From contig NW_005178485.1 in assembly GCF_000350225.1 (NCBI RefSeq), positions 81,170 through 145,169 of the forward strand: a stretch of 64,000 nucleotides of DNA. Reading direction: 5' to 3'. The notes under the pieces were generated by a model. It saw nothing but the letters and a program-made list of their open reading frames with translations. It ran no database searches and was not told where the DNA came from. A program made the position numbers and the translations under genes. The DNA is from Chondrus crispus. Lineage: Eukaryota; Rhodophyta; Florideophyceae; Gigartinales; Gigartinaceae. Positions 1 to 11,700 of this stretch are shown piece by piece. How positions within the stretch are numbered: position 1 is the stretch's first letter; every line of letters begins with the position of its first letter.

Positions 1-1953
1 CGGCGCGACCGGGGTGTGGATTGTACGTAATACGCGTACCACTCGCGGGCGGTCAACCTGCCTACCTCCCCTTTCTCTCCACAATTGTCGTCTGGGCTCG
101 GGTCCCGCCCGGCGCGTGTTGGTATCGCATAGGGTCCAACTGGGTGCGACGGACCCGACGGTGGCGGGAAGACGTACGGTGTCGGCCTCCAGATCGCCAT
201 CTTCCGCGGTGGCGGTGATTGCGTCTCGAGGGACTTGGTCGACGGCTATTCCGTGGATCGATGGGCTTCCTTACGAAGCGAGCGGAAAGTGACTCGAGGG
301 AAGGCGGAGAGTCGGCAACGCAGACCGGCTTCCCTTTGTGATACCGCTTCCTTGCGAGACTGCGCCCCCCTTTTCTTTACCATTCGACACTCCACACCTC
401 GGCATGGGTACAATCTCCTTCCTCTCCGCCATGTCCTTCCCAGGGCGGCTTCCGGTGCTTCTCCATTGGCGGTGCGGCGCGAGCACTTCCCGGCACGTGC
501 GGTGACCGGCGGCGCGCACGTACCGACGCACACGCTGCAGAAGACGATCCAAGACGAGCTCGCAGGTTGCAGGTCATGCTGCGCCGCGCTCTGTGCGGTC
601 GTTCTGGACGAGCAACGGCATTCGTGTTGTTGTGGGGGCCCTCTGTCTCAGGGCTGTGAAGGTCGCCCCGACGTCGGCCTTGTCGACGCCGGAGATTTTT
701 GCGCGGCTTCCGCGCACAAAGGGCTCGTGACGTCCCCTTGTCGAAGCCGTTATCGGTTCACTCACCACGAACGTCGGTCGTGGTGATTTGAATCGCGCTC
801 GTCGCTGCATGTCGGACGTCTGACACGCGCGCGGCGCCGTGCACGTGTGGTCCGGGCCATCTGTTTGCCCGCGGCAATTTCCACCACCCAATATTTTTGG
901 TTTCCGGGTAAGGTGACGGTGTCGAAGCGGTCGCCCTTTGGCTGCCGACCACGGACGGTGTCGTCGGTAGGCTGCGTGTCCGGAGCGCCGCTTCCGTTGT
1001 CGCCGCCAGAGAGTGTGTCTCCCTCGGGGTGCGGTACGGTCCGTCGGACCGGTCAGGCCGAGGGTACGTTCGGCCATCCCGCGTGCCATTGCGTGTCTCG
1101 CATGCCAACGTGCATGCGTTTGCTCACGTGAGTTGTCCGTTTTCGCGACTACTTTTTCGTTAATTTTCTCCTGCCCGTGGTGGCCCGTGGTGGCAGGTTG
1201 ACACCGAGTGCTGCACAGTAGGACTTATTTCTCCTTATTGTTTCTATATTGATCGCGGCGGCGGCCCAAGCACTGTACAGCATTATATCATCCCTGGGGT
1301 GACCGTTATCATCCCAATCATTTTCTGAGGCCATGCGGTGCCTCTCTTGGCATATTATCGTGGCAGTGGAGTGGCGGTTGTTCGTCCGCCCCCTCCTCCG
1401 TCCTCACTCGGCCCGTACCAAAGTATGCGTACGCTATTCTCCACACCTCGCGCCTTGCCTTGTGCAATCCGTTCGCTCCCACGCTCACCTGGCGCGACTT
1501 GAGCATAATGCCGCATTCTAGGCGGCCATCCCTGGGACGTTTCGCGTCCCCTAAGACGCGAATTCTCGCATCCAACTCCGTAAGCGCTCGCTACCGATCG
1601 GCTGACGGAGGCCTAACTGCTTCCGGTACCGGCTGCCTTGTGCAGGTGATCGTCTCGTTCGTCGGACGTCCTCTCGCCGCGGTTGCTGGACTTAACGGAA
1701 TGTCCGGCGACCCAGTTAGGGGGGAAGCGTCCGACCTTTCTGCTCCCAGAAAGGGGCATTCGCCTTATCCGTTCGAGTACACGTTGACCCTCGTATAGTC
1801 GGTCAATACGAGGGCCACAATTCCTTGAGGTAGTCCGTACTGCTTCATCCTTACGCCTTACGTCGTGCGTCCTTGGGTTTCGGAAGTCAAATACGGCTTG
1901 ACTTCTGTGCGGTCCTCACGTCAACCGTAACGAAGCGGTTGAGGGCCCCCCTC
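1..1953. other. No recognisable gene; downstream flank of Gypsy G0
   Basis: This stretch lies beyond the chromodomain end of the minus-strand Gypsy pol at 1954, so it should hold the element's 3' untranslated region and possibly its 3' LTR. I see no open frame with a recognisable domain on either strand. I found no block repeated at 23,600-24,500, where the 5' LTR should lie, so no LTR could be delimited. A pyrimidine run at 366-379 could be a polypurine tract on the minus strand, but nothing LTR-like follows it. Confidence 0.5.
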
Positions 1954-4900
1954 TCAAGCGTGAACGTCCGCGTTCACGTCAGAAATGAGGTTCCTGCCGG
2001 TGCGTCTCCGGAGGCGTTGGGAGGAACGAGACACCAACTCCTCCGGAACGTGAGTCCGGGCGGTCCATGTGGGCGTGTCGTAATCCGCCCACTTGATGAG
2101 AAACTCGATTGTTCCGTCCTCCATGGCTCGATGCCGGAGTAATCGTTCCACGGCATATTGAGTGCCCTCGGTGACCTTGTAGGCAAGGTCACTTGGGGTT
2201 GTCGTACTCGCCCGTGGCGCGCCCGTCGGTGGTGGCGCGTACACGCAGCGGTCTATGGAGACGCGCTCGGTGACACCGTCACGATCGATCGTGATGGTTC
2301 TCTTGTCATTCGCAAGAACGCAGTATGGCCCAACGGCGAGCGACGCGAGTTTGTTTGACGTCCTTGACCCATCGGAGGGGTTCAGGTAGACGTAATTACC
2401 TGGCTTGAGACGTGCTTTGATCCGTCTGACGCGCTTATCGAAGTCGCGCTTGTACCGAGCCTGCGTCCGGCGCAGGCTCCCGTACGCCTTCTGGATCGTG
2501 TCGTCCAACGTCTTGAGGAAGTCAGCGCGCGCGTTGACCCTATTGGACGGGGGCGCGTCACCGTCGGCTCTACGTAGAGAGAACTCCGGCGGGGGTCGGC
2601 TGAGGACGAGCTCGAAGGGCGTCGTACGCGTCGTACGATGTACGTGGGAGTTGTACGCGTACGTGAGCGGCCCCACGTACACGTCCCAGTCGTCCTGATG
2701 TTCGCTGACGTAATTGCGTAACATTGAAGCGATCGTCCGGTTGTATCCCTCGACCTGCCCGTTCTTCCGGGGGTGGTACGCAGAAGTGTACAAGTTCGTC
2801 ACCCCCAGGACACGGCACGTGCTGTGGAAGAACTTCGCGTTAAACTGCGGTCCGTTATCCAACAGTAGCGAGCGTGGGACGCCGTATTTAAATACCCACG
2901 CGTCGCAGAACGCCGCGGCGACCGTGTACGCCGTTACGGTCCGCAGTGCCACAACTTGAGTCAGCTCAGTGAAACGGTCCGTAATTACGAGAAGGAGCCG
3001 TTTCCCTGCCTTCGTTTTGGGTAGCGGCCCCAATATGTCGATGGCGACGCTCTCAAGCGGCCATGTTGCCAGAAACAACTTCAAACAGTTGAGGTGTTTC
3101 CGCAACTTAACACGGTTCATCGCGCAGGTTCGGCACCCTCGCACCGTGGCTGCTACGTCTGCTGCGAGATGGGGCCAGTAGTATTCGCGACGGAGCGCGA
3201 AGTACATACGGTTCTGACCCGGGGGCCCCGCGATTGTTGGTGTGTGGCAGAGCTGAAGCAGCCGAGCCCGTAGCGTCCGAGGCACCACGACCTGCACGAT
3301 GTCAGGGTCGAAGGGGTGTCTCCGTTTGAGCACCCCGTGGCGGTCTTCGAAGAACGCGGAGTCCCGAGACTTTGACTGTCGTGCCAGTACGGTCTGACAG
3401 AAGTCATCTACGCGTTGCTCTTCGGCTATTTCCTCTAACGTAAGAGGGGCCGGAAGGTCGTCCTGCGGAGGGGCGACCGTGGAGGCGGGCGCGCCAACTT
3501 CGGGTTGTTCGGCGCGCTCGATGTCGACAGCGTCGAACTCGTCGTTCTCCTCCCAGAACGAGGTGGGTCCTTCAAGAGCGGGGGCCTCGTCGTCTCCCCT
3601 CGGCTCGTCACGCGTACGGACGCGCGAACCTCTTCGAGATCTCGCTCGGTTCCTTGTTGTCACGAAGACATGGACGGCCTTGTGATCGCAGTTCGCGGTA
3701 CAGACGTGGTCGGCGAGCTCGTCTGACACGTCACGGACGGTCGTATCCGCATCGAAGGTGGGAATGTCGTCATCCACCTCGACGACTGGGCGAGGGTCGT
3801 CGGTGACCCTTCGCGACACGAGGCGTGACAAGGCATCGGGCACCTGGTGCACGCGCCCGGGGCGGTACTGGATGGTGAAGTCGTACTCCGCCAAACGCAG
3901 TCGCCACCGGGTAAGCCTTCCGGAGCTCTCCGTGAGGCACATGAGCCATCGGAGGGCATCATGGTCCGTCCGGATGGTGAACTTGGTACCTTCGACGTAC
4001 GGTCGTAGTGTGCGGACGGCCCACACTACGGCAATGCATTCGTGCTCCGTAGCTCTGTAGTTGCGCTCACTATCAGACAGTGAGTACGACCAATACCCGA
4101 CGGGTCGCCAATCGTTCGCCTCTTCGTGTTCCTGGAGCAACGTACAGCCCAGTTGATAGGCACTAGCATCCGTGTCGATCAAGTACGGCCGACCGTACCG
4201 CGGCAATGCTAGGATCGGCGGGGAAATCATCCGCTCCTTCAACGCTTCAAATGCTCGGAAGTTGCGGCTCCGTCCGGTTTTCGAAGTTGAGGTCCGCGTC
4301 TTTGCGCTTCATTTTCGTTAATGGACGCCCAATTTTCGCGAACCCCTTCACGAAGCGGCGGTAGACGTTACACGCCCCGAGGAACAACCGCACCTGCGTC
4401 AGGGTCCTTGGGAACGTGAACGTTTTGGAAGCGTCCGCTGCCGCTTCGGCGACGCTCAGCTTACCTGGGGAAATGACGTGCCCCAGGTAGTGCACCTTCG
4501 GTTGGAAGAAGCTACACTTCTTGAGCTTGAGCGAGATTCCGGCGCTCCTCAACAATCTCAAGACAGTGTTGAGATGCTTCGCCTGTTCTCCGGGCGTATG
4601 GGAGAACACGATGACATCATCCAGGTAGACGAGGCATATCTGCCATCGGACGCCAGATAGGATGATGTCGAGGGCACGTTGGAAGGTGGCCGGTGCCCCC
4701 TTTAGCCCGAACGGCATGCGCAAATGGCGAAACGTTCCCATATGCGTAGTGAAAGTGGTCTTGTCCCGGTCTTCCGGAGCGACGGGGATCTGCCAATAAC
4801 CGGATTTGCAGTCCAACGTCGTGAAGACGGCTGCATTTACGAGCGAATCGATGCAGTCGTCCATCCGGGACTGCGGATACGAATCCGCTGCCGTCTTCGC

Positions 4901-4970
4901 GTTGAGACGCCGGTAGTCCACGCAGAACCGAAGAGAGCCGTCTTTCTTCGGTACGAGCACCACGGGAGAC
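1954..4970 (-). pseudogene. G0 pol, 3' half: RT, RNase H, integrase, chromodomain
   Basis: Read on the minus strand, the segment starts inside RT (VVLVPKK, then FCVDYRRLN). The polymerase box YLDDVIVF is at 4604-4627. RNase H follows with DTDAS, the glutamate in TEHECIAVVWA and TDHDALRWL. The integrase zinc-binding region has lost its second histidine: it reads GPPG where G1 has GHPG. The integrase catalytic aspartates (AIDILG, LLDNGPQF) and glutamate (GQVEGYNRT) are present. The C-terminal ~50 residues (YAVERLLRH...FLIKWADYDTPTW) are a chromodomain, expected to direct integration to particular chromatin. RT and RNase H lie in different frames, with a 1-base shift near 4250-4262. The upstream end at 4970 is the insertion point of G1. 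Confidence 0.88.
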
Positions 4971-5937
4971 TGTAGTGCAATACGCACCTGGAAAGGGGAG
5001 TGAAAAGAAAGGAAAATATTTGGATATGAAAAATAGTCCGGGTTTGGGGGACACACGTGTGAATAATTGCACAGTTTTAATTTTTAATTATTTTATTTTA
5101 TTTAGTTAATTAGTTAGCATTAATTTTGCTGACACTAGATTAGATCTCCGATCTAGCGCCGCGAGCTACTGTACTGGCTCCGGCGGGGCGATATATACCT
5201 TAGCCCTCTGACGACCAAGTCAGTAAAGGTAACCCGAGTTGCCAGAGTCTGATATCGCCTTGGTTGAAGTCCGTCCTTTACAAGACATTCCCGTTAACTA
5301 CAGATTACTTTATCCTTTGAGCTCGGGGGTCCCCTTTTTCCTTACCAATTTTCCTTTATTTCCCTATCCTAATTTCCCTTAATCTTGAGTTGGTCCCACC
5401 TTGTAGGATTGCGATCCGCAACGTGACGTCATTTGCCATCGGGCTTTTGTGTTGGTGCACCAGTGGTGCTTTTCTCAGTGTTGGTTCCATCGGAATCTGG
5501 TTGCGACCGATCCGTTGTTGGTACTTTGCCATCGGGCAGTACGACGGTGTAGCGCTGCTACGTTTTCTTCTTTCCCGATGGGCTACGTTGCGACGTCCCT
5601 GTCGAAGACCTTATCAAGGGTATAAGGTGTACAAGGCGCTCTTCGAGCATTGGATTTACGACCCATCGGACCAGGTTTACCTAAACACCCCTCCGAACTC
5701 GTCGAGCAGTTGCCCTTACAAGTCTCTACCACCATTTACCGATCCCGGACTGGGCCCTTCTCTTTGCCCCCCCTTATCAGGGATCCGAGCTACTGCGGGC
5801 CGCAAACCCGCTTAAAGAGGACAGGGAGCTTCGAACACTCCATAGTGCTGTGCCGTTGGCAGTTGTTGTTTTTGTTGCTGTTGTTTGTGTTGGACCGTCG
5901 GACCTTGGTCTCTGCCTAACAGGCGCATTGCACTACA
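4971..5937 (+). repeat. G1 5' LTR
   Basis: The LTR is 967 bp and starts and ends with an 11-bp inverted repeat (tgtagtgcaat / attgcactaca). It contains an AT-rich block (about 5073-5140), a GC-rich core-promoter block with a TATA box, and a hairpin motif gtagcgctgctac. The LTRs of G2, G3 and G4 are related but longer (1.11-1.16 kb), mainly because they carry a second copy of a ~155-bp block around that hairpin motif. The last bases are followed directly by the primer-binding region. Confidence 0.93.
5187..5204 (+). promoter_or_regulatory. LTR core promoter, TATA box
   Basis: A TATA-like element (gatatatacctta) sits in a GC-rich block. The block is conserved in all four related Gypsy LTRs seen here: about 18890 and 39709 on the plus strand, and about 33840 and 50180 in inverted orientation. 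Conservation of this block in otherwise diverged LTRs supports a role as the Pol II core promoter of the genomic RNA. Confidence 0.6.
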
Positions 5938-6335
5938 AAAGTGGTCTCCCGACCTAGAAGTTTTGGTGTGCAGGAGACCTGATCAAGAATTTTGCCTACG
6001 AAAGTCCCGGTCTGGAGACGCACTACAAAAGTGGTCTTCCGACCCAGAAATTGTTTTATCTACGACAAGGAAGTGGTCTGGGTAACGGACTCTTTTTTTA
6101 TTTTCTTTTTGTTTGTAACTTTTTTTGCTGCGTAGGTCCGCTCGTACGAGCGATTTGAACAAGTGCACCCGGGGACGTCGGTCCCGGGGCGAGTGGAAGC
6201 GGATCGGCACGAGCGTCGAGGATCCCGAGGGGTCCTCGCACCCGGAGCCAGGCCAATACGGCCACAGACCACGGAGATCAAGAATCCCCTACGGGGATAG
6301 CCGCCGATAAGACTGACCTCGACGAGAAGTTGGAG
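5938..6335 (+). promoter_or_regulatory. G1 primer-binding site and leader
   Basis: Four bases after the LTR, tggtctcccgacc (5942-5954) begins with TGG as a tRNA 3'-CCA primer site should. G4 has the same string at the same place (from 40620). I could not match it to a particular tRNA. The LTR end plus primer site is partly repeated at 6021-6048. The leader also has a polypyrimidine run ending in gcgtag (about 6090-6136) that resembles a 3' splice site. The gag frame is open from about 6159 but has no ATG before 6336, so the true gag start is unclear. Confidence 0.55.
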
Positions 6336-8456
6336 ATGATGAGCAGCGAAATTCGCGAAGAAGCGTAGAAAAATCTCGAGGCTGAATTAGCCCTCGTCCG
6401 GAAGCAACTGGAGTTGCAAGCATCCGAGTTCCACACCGTTTTGGGAGAGCTGTCGGCTCGAGTGGATCTCGTCGAGAAGGAGCGAGGTGAGGCGACCGAC
6501 GGTCTGGAGCTGGAGGTCCTAGCCTCGTTGAAAATTTCGGTCAAGGACGCGAGGCGCGACGCGAATCAAGCCCTGGAGTCCTTAGGAAAATTCAGAGCAA
6601 GCATCGATGACCGATTCGATCGCGCCGCGCAACGTCTCAAGGACCTTGAGCAGGCCGCGGATCAAGCTTCGCAAGGATCGGACGACGAGCCGCTCCCTTC
6701 GGGTAGAGAGGGCGACCGTCGGAAGAAGGACAAGCCCGCTCGGCAGCGGAGTTCCAAGTCGAAGCCCTCGAAGAAGGACAAGCGACGTACAAGCAAGGGT
6801 CACTGTAGTGACGATCCAGAGAACCGCGACTCACAGTCGGAGTCGCTAGGTCCCTCCGAAGATGGTAACGGCGGTTCGCCGAACCATTCGGGCGATTCCG
6901 AACGCCGTTCAGAAGACGGAAACGGAATTTCGTCAAGCAAGAAAATTTCCTCCAGACGAGGCGGAGTCACTTCGTCCGCCTCGCGGAGAGACAAGGACGC
7001 GGAGCCCGAAGATGTCGCAACGCGGCGCGGGCCGCGATGGGAGGAGTTGGAGGAGCTGAACCCGACCAACTACCTATTCAAGAAATTACTTTCGTACCGA
7101 ACGTACCGCTTGCGGAACCCGCAGACATATTTGTCAAGTTCCCGGCGGACCGCCGTGCGAAAAATCAGGAGAGGTATTCCGCCTAAGGTGAAGAAGGACA
7201 CCACGTTCACAGGTGAGGACGGAGTCCTTGTGTTGGATTTTTTGGCAAAATTAGTTCAAGAGTTTGATACTCAAGAAATGAACGAGGGGCAAGCGATCCG
7301 CTTGTTGCCTGAATTTTTAGGCGCCATCGCCTTCAGGCAGTACACTTTGGTGTCTCAGACGGCTGGGTCCCACCACGGAAAAGTATCCGTTTGGCCGGAG
7401 GCCGTACAGTGGTTGTTGAGGAGTTTCGCAACCGAAGAGGCGATCGGTCAAGCCGTACTCGCATTGGGAGAGGTTCAGCAAAGACCGTCTGAAGACGAGA
7501 TGGAATTTTATATCCGTCTGACGGACGCGAGCAATCGATGTGGAGACGTATATTCGATGGAAGAACAAATGACGATGTTTATTGAAGGACTCGATTCGAG
7601 TATCAAGCTGATGGTATCTCAATACCGGCAAGACAATCGGGACGTTTCATTTTTGAGACTAGTTAATTACGCGAAGGCGCATGGCTCGGCGAGCCGCGCT
7701 AAGGACAAGAAGACCAAGAAGGTCACAATCCAGACGCCGTCGACGATCAGGGCAGGTAAGAAGCCGAGGGCTTCTTATCCCGGTCGCAAAAGTCATGCCA
7801 CCGTTCATTTAGACGAGTCCATTTCCGCGTCAGATGAGCGCGGTGCGCACGGAAGTAGCGAAAATCACTACGAGTGCGCGTTGGTAGCCGAAGGCGAGTT
7901 CATTGAGCCATCGGAGGGCTACGGACACGAGGACTACGGGGCAAGTGGGTCGTCAACTTTACTGACGCCCGCATATACGACCGAGTCGTTTTCAGAGCCC
8001 ACGGATCCCGTGATGATGTTTCGGGGGCGCGGCCACACGCCGGCGCCGCGCATTCCGATGGAAGACAAGAGTACGACGTTTCGAAGGCCAGGCTGGATGG
8101 GAAGGCCGCAACGTCAAGGAAGACCACCGGCCCGTGGAGGACCTAGGCCGCAATATCCCGTCAAGACGCACGGACTGGTGTGCTATCATTGCTATGAAAA
8201 GGGGCCCGCCGCGCCAACGTGCATTCTTTCCCTCCGGGAAATGCACCGAGTTTTGGAAAATTATGAGGCGTTGTCTCCGATGGAGAGGTTAGGGATACCA
8301 TCGACGAGTTACCTGAAGGTGAAGAATTGGTTCGATTCGCAGACGGCGAGCACGCCGAGTGCTTCAACGCCGAGGTCGAACCAACCCTTCAGAGGGCCCA
8401 TCGCGGGGCCCGCACCGTCGGATGTGAGAAGGATCCCGCAGCGGCAGGAAAACTAG
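6336..8456 (+). pseudogene. G1 Gag polyprotein with one in-frame stop
   Basis: Gag forms the virus-like particle of the retrotransposon and packages its RNA. The frame runs from ATG 6336 to TAG 8454-8456 and is interrupted by TAG at 6366-6368, where G4 has AAG. The N-terminal ~100 residues are charged and heptad-like (coiled coil). A lysine/serine-rich region follows, then a capsid-like helical domain at about 7060-7640 (YLFKKLLSYRTYRL to EGLDSSIKLMVSQY). Near the C terminus CYHCYEKGPAAPTC is a zinc knuckle in which the histidine has become proline. The frame continues upstream to about 6159 and that part is similar to G4 gag, so the native protein probably began further 5', perhaps in a spliced exon. 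Confidence 0.82.
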
Positions 8457-8701
8457 AGAGGGGAATCTCGCGTGAGCCGCGAGAGGCACAGGTTCGACGT
8501 ACTGTGCCCGGGGCTCAGCCCCGTTCCTCGTCTCTAAAGGAAAAATCAGGCCTCGAGGAGGAGGTTGCTGGATTGGTGGATAAGCCCAAAGGGCCAGCTC
8601 AAGTCAAGAAAATTTTGAGCCGAGCCCGAGATCATCCGCTGGAAGAAGTTCGAAGACCCTGGTACAGGGTTAAGCGAAGGGAGTGTCCCGAGAAGATTTA
8701 G
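8457..8701 (+). other. Bridge frame between G1 gag and pol
   Basis: After the gag stop, coding-like sequence continues in the -1 frame (open through the gag end to TAG 8699-8701), rich in Lys/Arg/Glu. Pol then opens in the next -1 frame from 8674. The sequence around the gag stop reads ggaaaactag, where a one-base slip would give GGA AAA CTA and enter the bridge frame. One or both shifts may be programmed, or one may be an inactivating indel. I have no second intact copy with which to decide. Confidence 0.4.
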
Positions 8702-11700
8702 TTCTTGCGCGAAAAAACTACAAAGTTTACGCGCACATTGGACCAACAGTCGGATTGATGAGCCGGGTGTTGTCTGCTTTAGACACCGGCGCAGGACCAA
8801 ACCTTGTGCGAAAATCGGAACTCCCAGCTGCAATGGAATCTCTAGTGTCCTACGGACGGACCCAAGACATTGGCGACGCGAACAATAGACCACTCCGGAC
8901 TCTCGGCACAATTAGAATGCCTGTGAGGCTTGGAAAGTTTGTGGCCGCAGCCGAGTTTATTGTATGCGAAAAACTAGCCGTCCCGCTAATTCTAGGCGCG
9001 GACTACTGTGACCGGTTTGTGGAAGCAATTTATCCAAGGAAGAAAACGGTTGGGTTGGCGGAATTCTCGGAGGCTCCGATAGTTAGGCGGTTCTCGACGA
9101 GAAGAGGGAAGAAGAATCTCGTCCCGGGAGAGGACAAGAATGATGGAAAGGTGGAGCGAATTTCCCCTAAGGTAAAAGTGGCAAGAGCCACGACTATCGA
9201 GCCAGGGACGCAACGCGTCGTGGAATGCACCTCGAAGAGGGCGGGCTTGGTTGTGGTTCAGCCGTACTCGTCGTTGTACGAAAGGCACGGGCTGACGTGT
9301 ACAAATCGTGTTGTTCAGGTCGAGCCCGACCAGCCATTTCGTTTACTCGTTGCAAATTTTAGGACGTACCTTGTCAGGGTGCAAAAAAGCCAAGTGGTGG
9401 CAGAATTATTACCGCACCCGAGAGCCGCGCTCGAGAGCAAAACCACCATTGGTGAAGTTCTCGGAATTCAAGAAAGGAAGAAGGAAAATTTTCCTAATTC
9501 CACCAAGACGCCTACGGGCGAGACAAGATGCGAACCGCCGGATCAAGACCGCGAGGACCAGCAAGGAGAACGGGAGGAACGGCTCTCCGCGACGGCAACT
9601 ACGAAGCCGGAGCGGCGGATTGAGCCTCCCCCGCCGGACGTGGAGGAACTCGACCTGAGCCACGTGCCGGACCGGCTGCGCGAAAGATTCCGACGAATGT
9701 TGAAAAAGTATTCCCGCATGTGGGATGGGACCCTCGGTGAGATCAACACCACGGTCCATCGGATTGAACTGGCCCCGGATACAAGCCCAATTGCACAAGC
9801 TCCCTACCGAGCCGGTCCAAAGGCTCGGGAGGTCGAGGACGCAGATGTACAGAAGATGTTAGAAGCAGGAGTCATAGAACCGGCGCAGTCAGAATGGGCG
9901 TCGCCCGTCTTATTAGTGCCGAAGCCGGACGGATCGATGCGCTTTTGCGTAGACTATCGTCGGGTAAACGCGGTGGCGGTAAAGGACACGTATCCTTTAC
10001 CGCGCATGGATGAGTGCCTGGACTCGCTTGGTGACACCAAGGTTTTCTCCGCGTTGGACGCGATTTCAGGATATTGGCAGATGCCTATCCCTGAGCGCGA
10101 CCGCGAAAAGACCGCATTTTCGTGTCACTCAGGATTTTATCGCTTCTCAAGAATGCCCTTCGGGCTAACTAACGCGCCAGCGACGTTTCAGAGAGCAATG
10201 GATATCCTACTCTCTCCGTTCCGTTGGAAGTGCTGTTTGGTGTATCTGGACGACATAATAATTTTTAGCAAGTCGTGGGAGGAGCACATCGTGCACGTGG
10301 ATGAAATACTTTCTGTATTGGAGAAGGCCGGTGTGAAGCTCAAGCTTCGCAAGTGCGAATTTTTCGTCGAAAAGGTCAAGTACCTGGGCCATGTCGTTCG
10401 GCCAGGTACATTGGAAGTGGACGCTGCGCGAACCGTCGCATTGGAACAAGTGAGGTACCCTCAAACGCAGACCCAGCTCTGGAGCTTTTTGGGACTTTGT
10501 AATGTCTACCGCAGATTTGTTCCGCATTATGCGAAAATCGCGCATCCGCTCAATCAACTGTTGAAGAAGGGACAACCAGTCCAGTTGGAAGGATTCGACG
10601 AACCGTGCGAAAAAGCTTTTCATAAGCTCAAGGACGCTATCTTGGCGCCGCCGGTGTTGGCGCTGCCGAAGAAGAACCTACCCTACTCGGTAGATACCGA
10701 TGCAAGCGACTATCAAATCGGCGCTGCATTATTTCAAACACACCCGGATGCGCAACGCAAACCCATCGGGTTCTTTTCAAGAACGTTAGCCGCAGCCGAG
10801 AGAAACTATTCTGTATCAGAAAAAGAATGCCTAGCGGTAATTTGGGCCGGACAGACTTTAAGACCATATCTATATGGCGAGCACTTCATCGTGCATACCG
10901 ACCATGCCTCATTGAGGTGGTTGATGAACGTAACCGACCCCAGCGGGAGATTAATCCGATGGTGGCTCCGCCTCTCGGAATTTGATTTCGAAATCAAGTA
11001 CAAGAAGGGCAAGGGGAACAGCCAAGCCGATGCCCTGTCAAGATTACGGACCGCAGGAGAAACCGTCGACGAAATCGACGACGAAATACCATGCTTTATG
11101 GCCGAACCGGCCGAGGGAACGGTGGAGGACGAGGACAGTTTTGACGGGTTAGACGACATCCTCGCTCTTGAGGGGGGGACCGCCCCTGAGCGCGTTGATC
11201 AATTCCAAGCTGTCACTCCGGAGGAGCTCATTCGCGAGCAAGCCGTCGACCCCTTCTGCAACCGCATCAAGGAAGAAATGGACGCCGGAAAGATGAGAAC
11301 GTTCAGCACGGAGACCGAGGAACTCGAAGGAACTCTATGCCGTACGGCGGCGGAGTTTGTACAAGTGGTAATACCACAATCGTTAAGGGACCGCGTCCTA
11401 GGGTTGAGCCACTACGCAAAATTGGCAGGCCACCCGGGGGGCAGGAAACTTTACAAGACTTTGAGAAGACATTTTTATTGGCCTACGATGGCCCTAGACT
11501 GCTACGCAGTCGCGAAGAATTGCGCCGCATGTGCGCGGGAGAGGGTGAAGTTAAGAAGAAACACGAAGGAAATGAAGCTGCTCACGCCCAAAGCTCCGCT
11601 GGAGTTTGTCGCCATCGACATCCTCGGCGAGCTAATTAGAACTAAACGAGGAAATCGGTACATTCTCGTGATCAGCGATCGATACTCGAAACTGGTACGA

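Noticed and set aside
2158..4060. Many plus-strand frames opposite the G0 pol
   Set aside because: They are shadows of the minus-strand RNase H-integrase frame; no domain content.
4971..5070. Apparent RT N terminus beginning in CPPNPDYFSYP
   Set aside because: These codons are G1 LTR sequence fused by chance to the G0 frame; the same residues appear at the G1 3' LTR and in G3.
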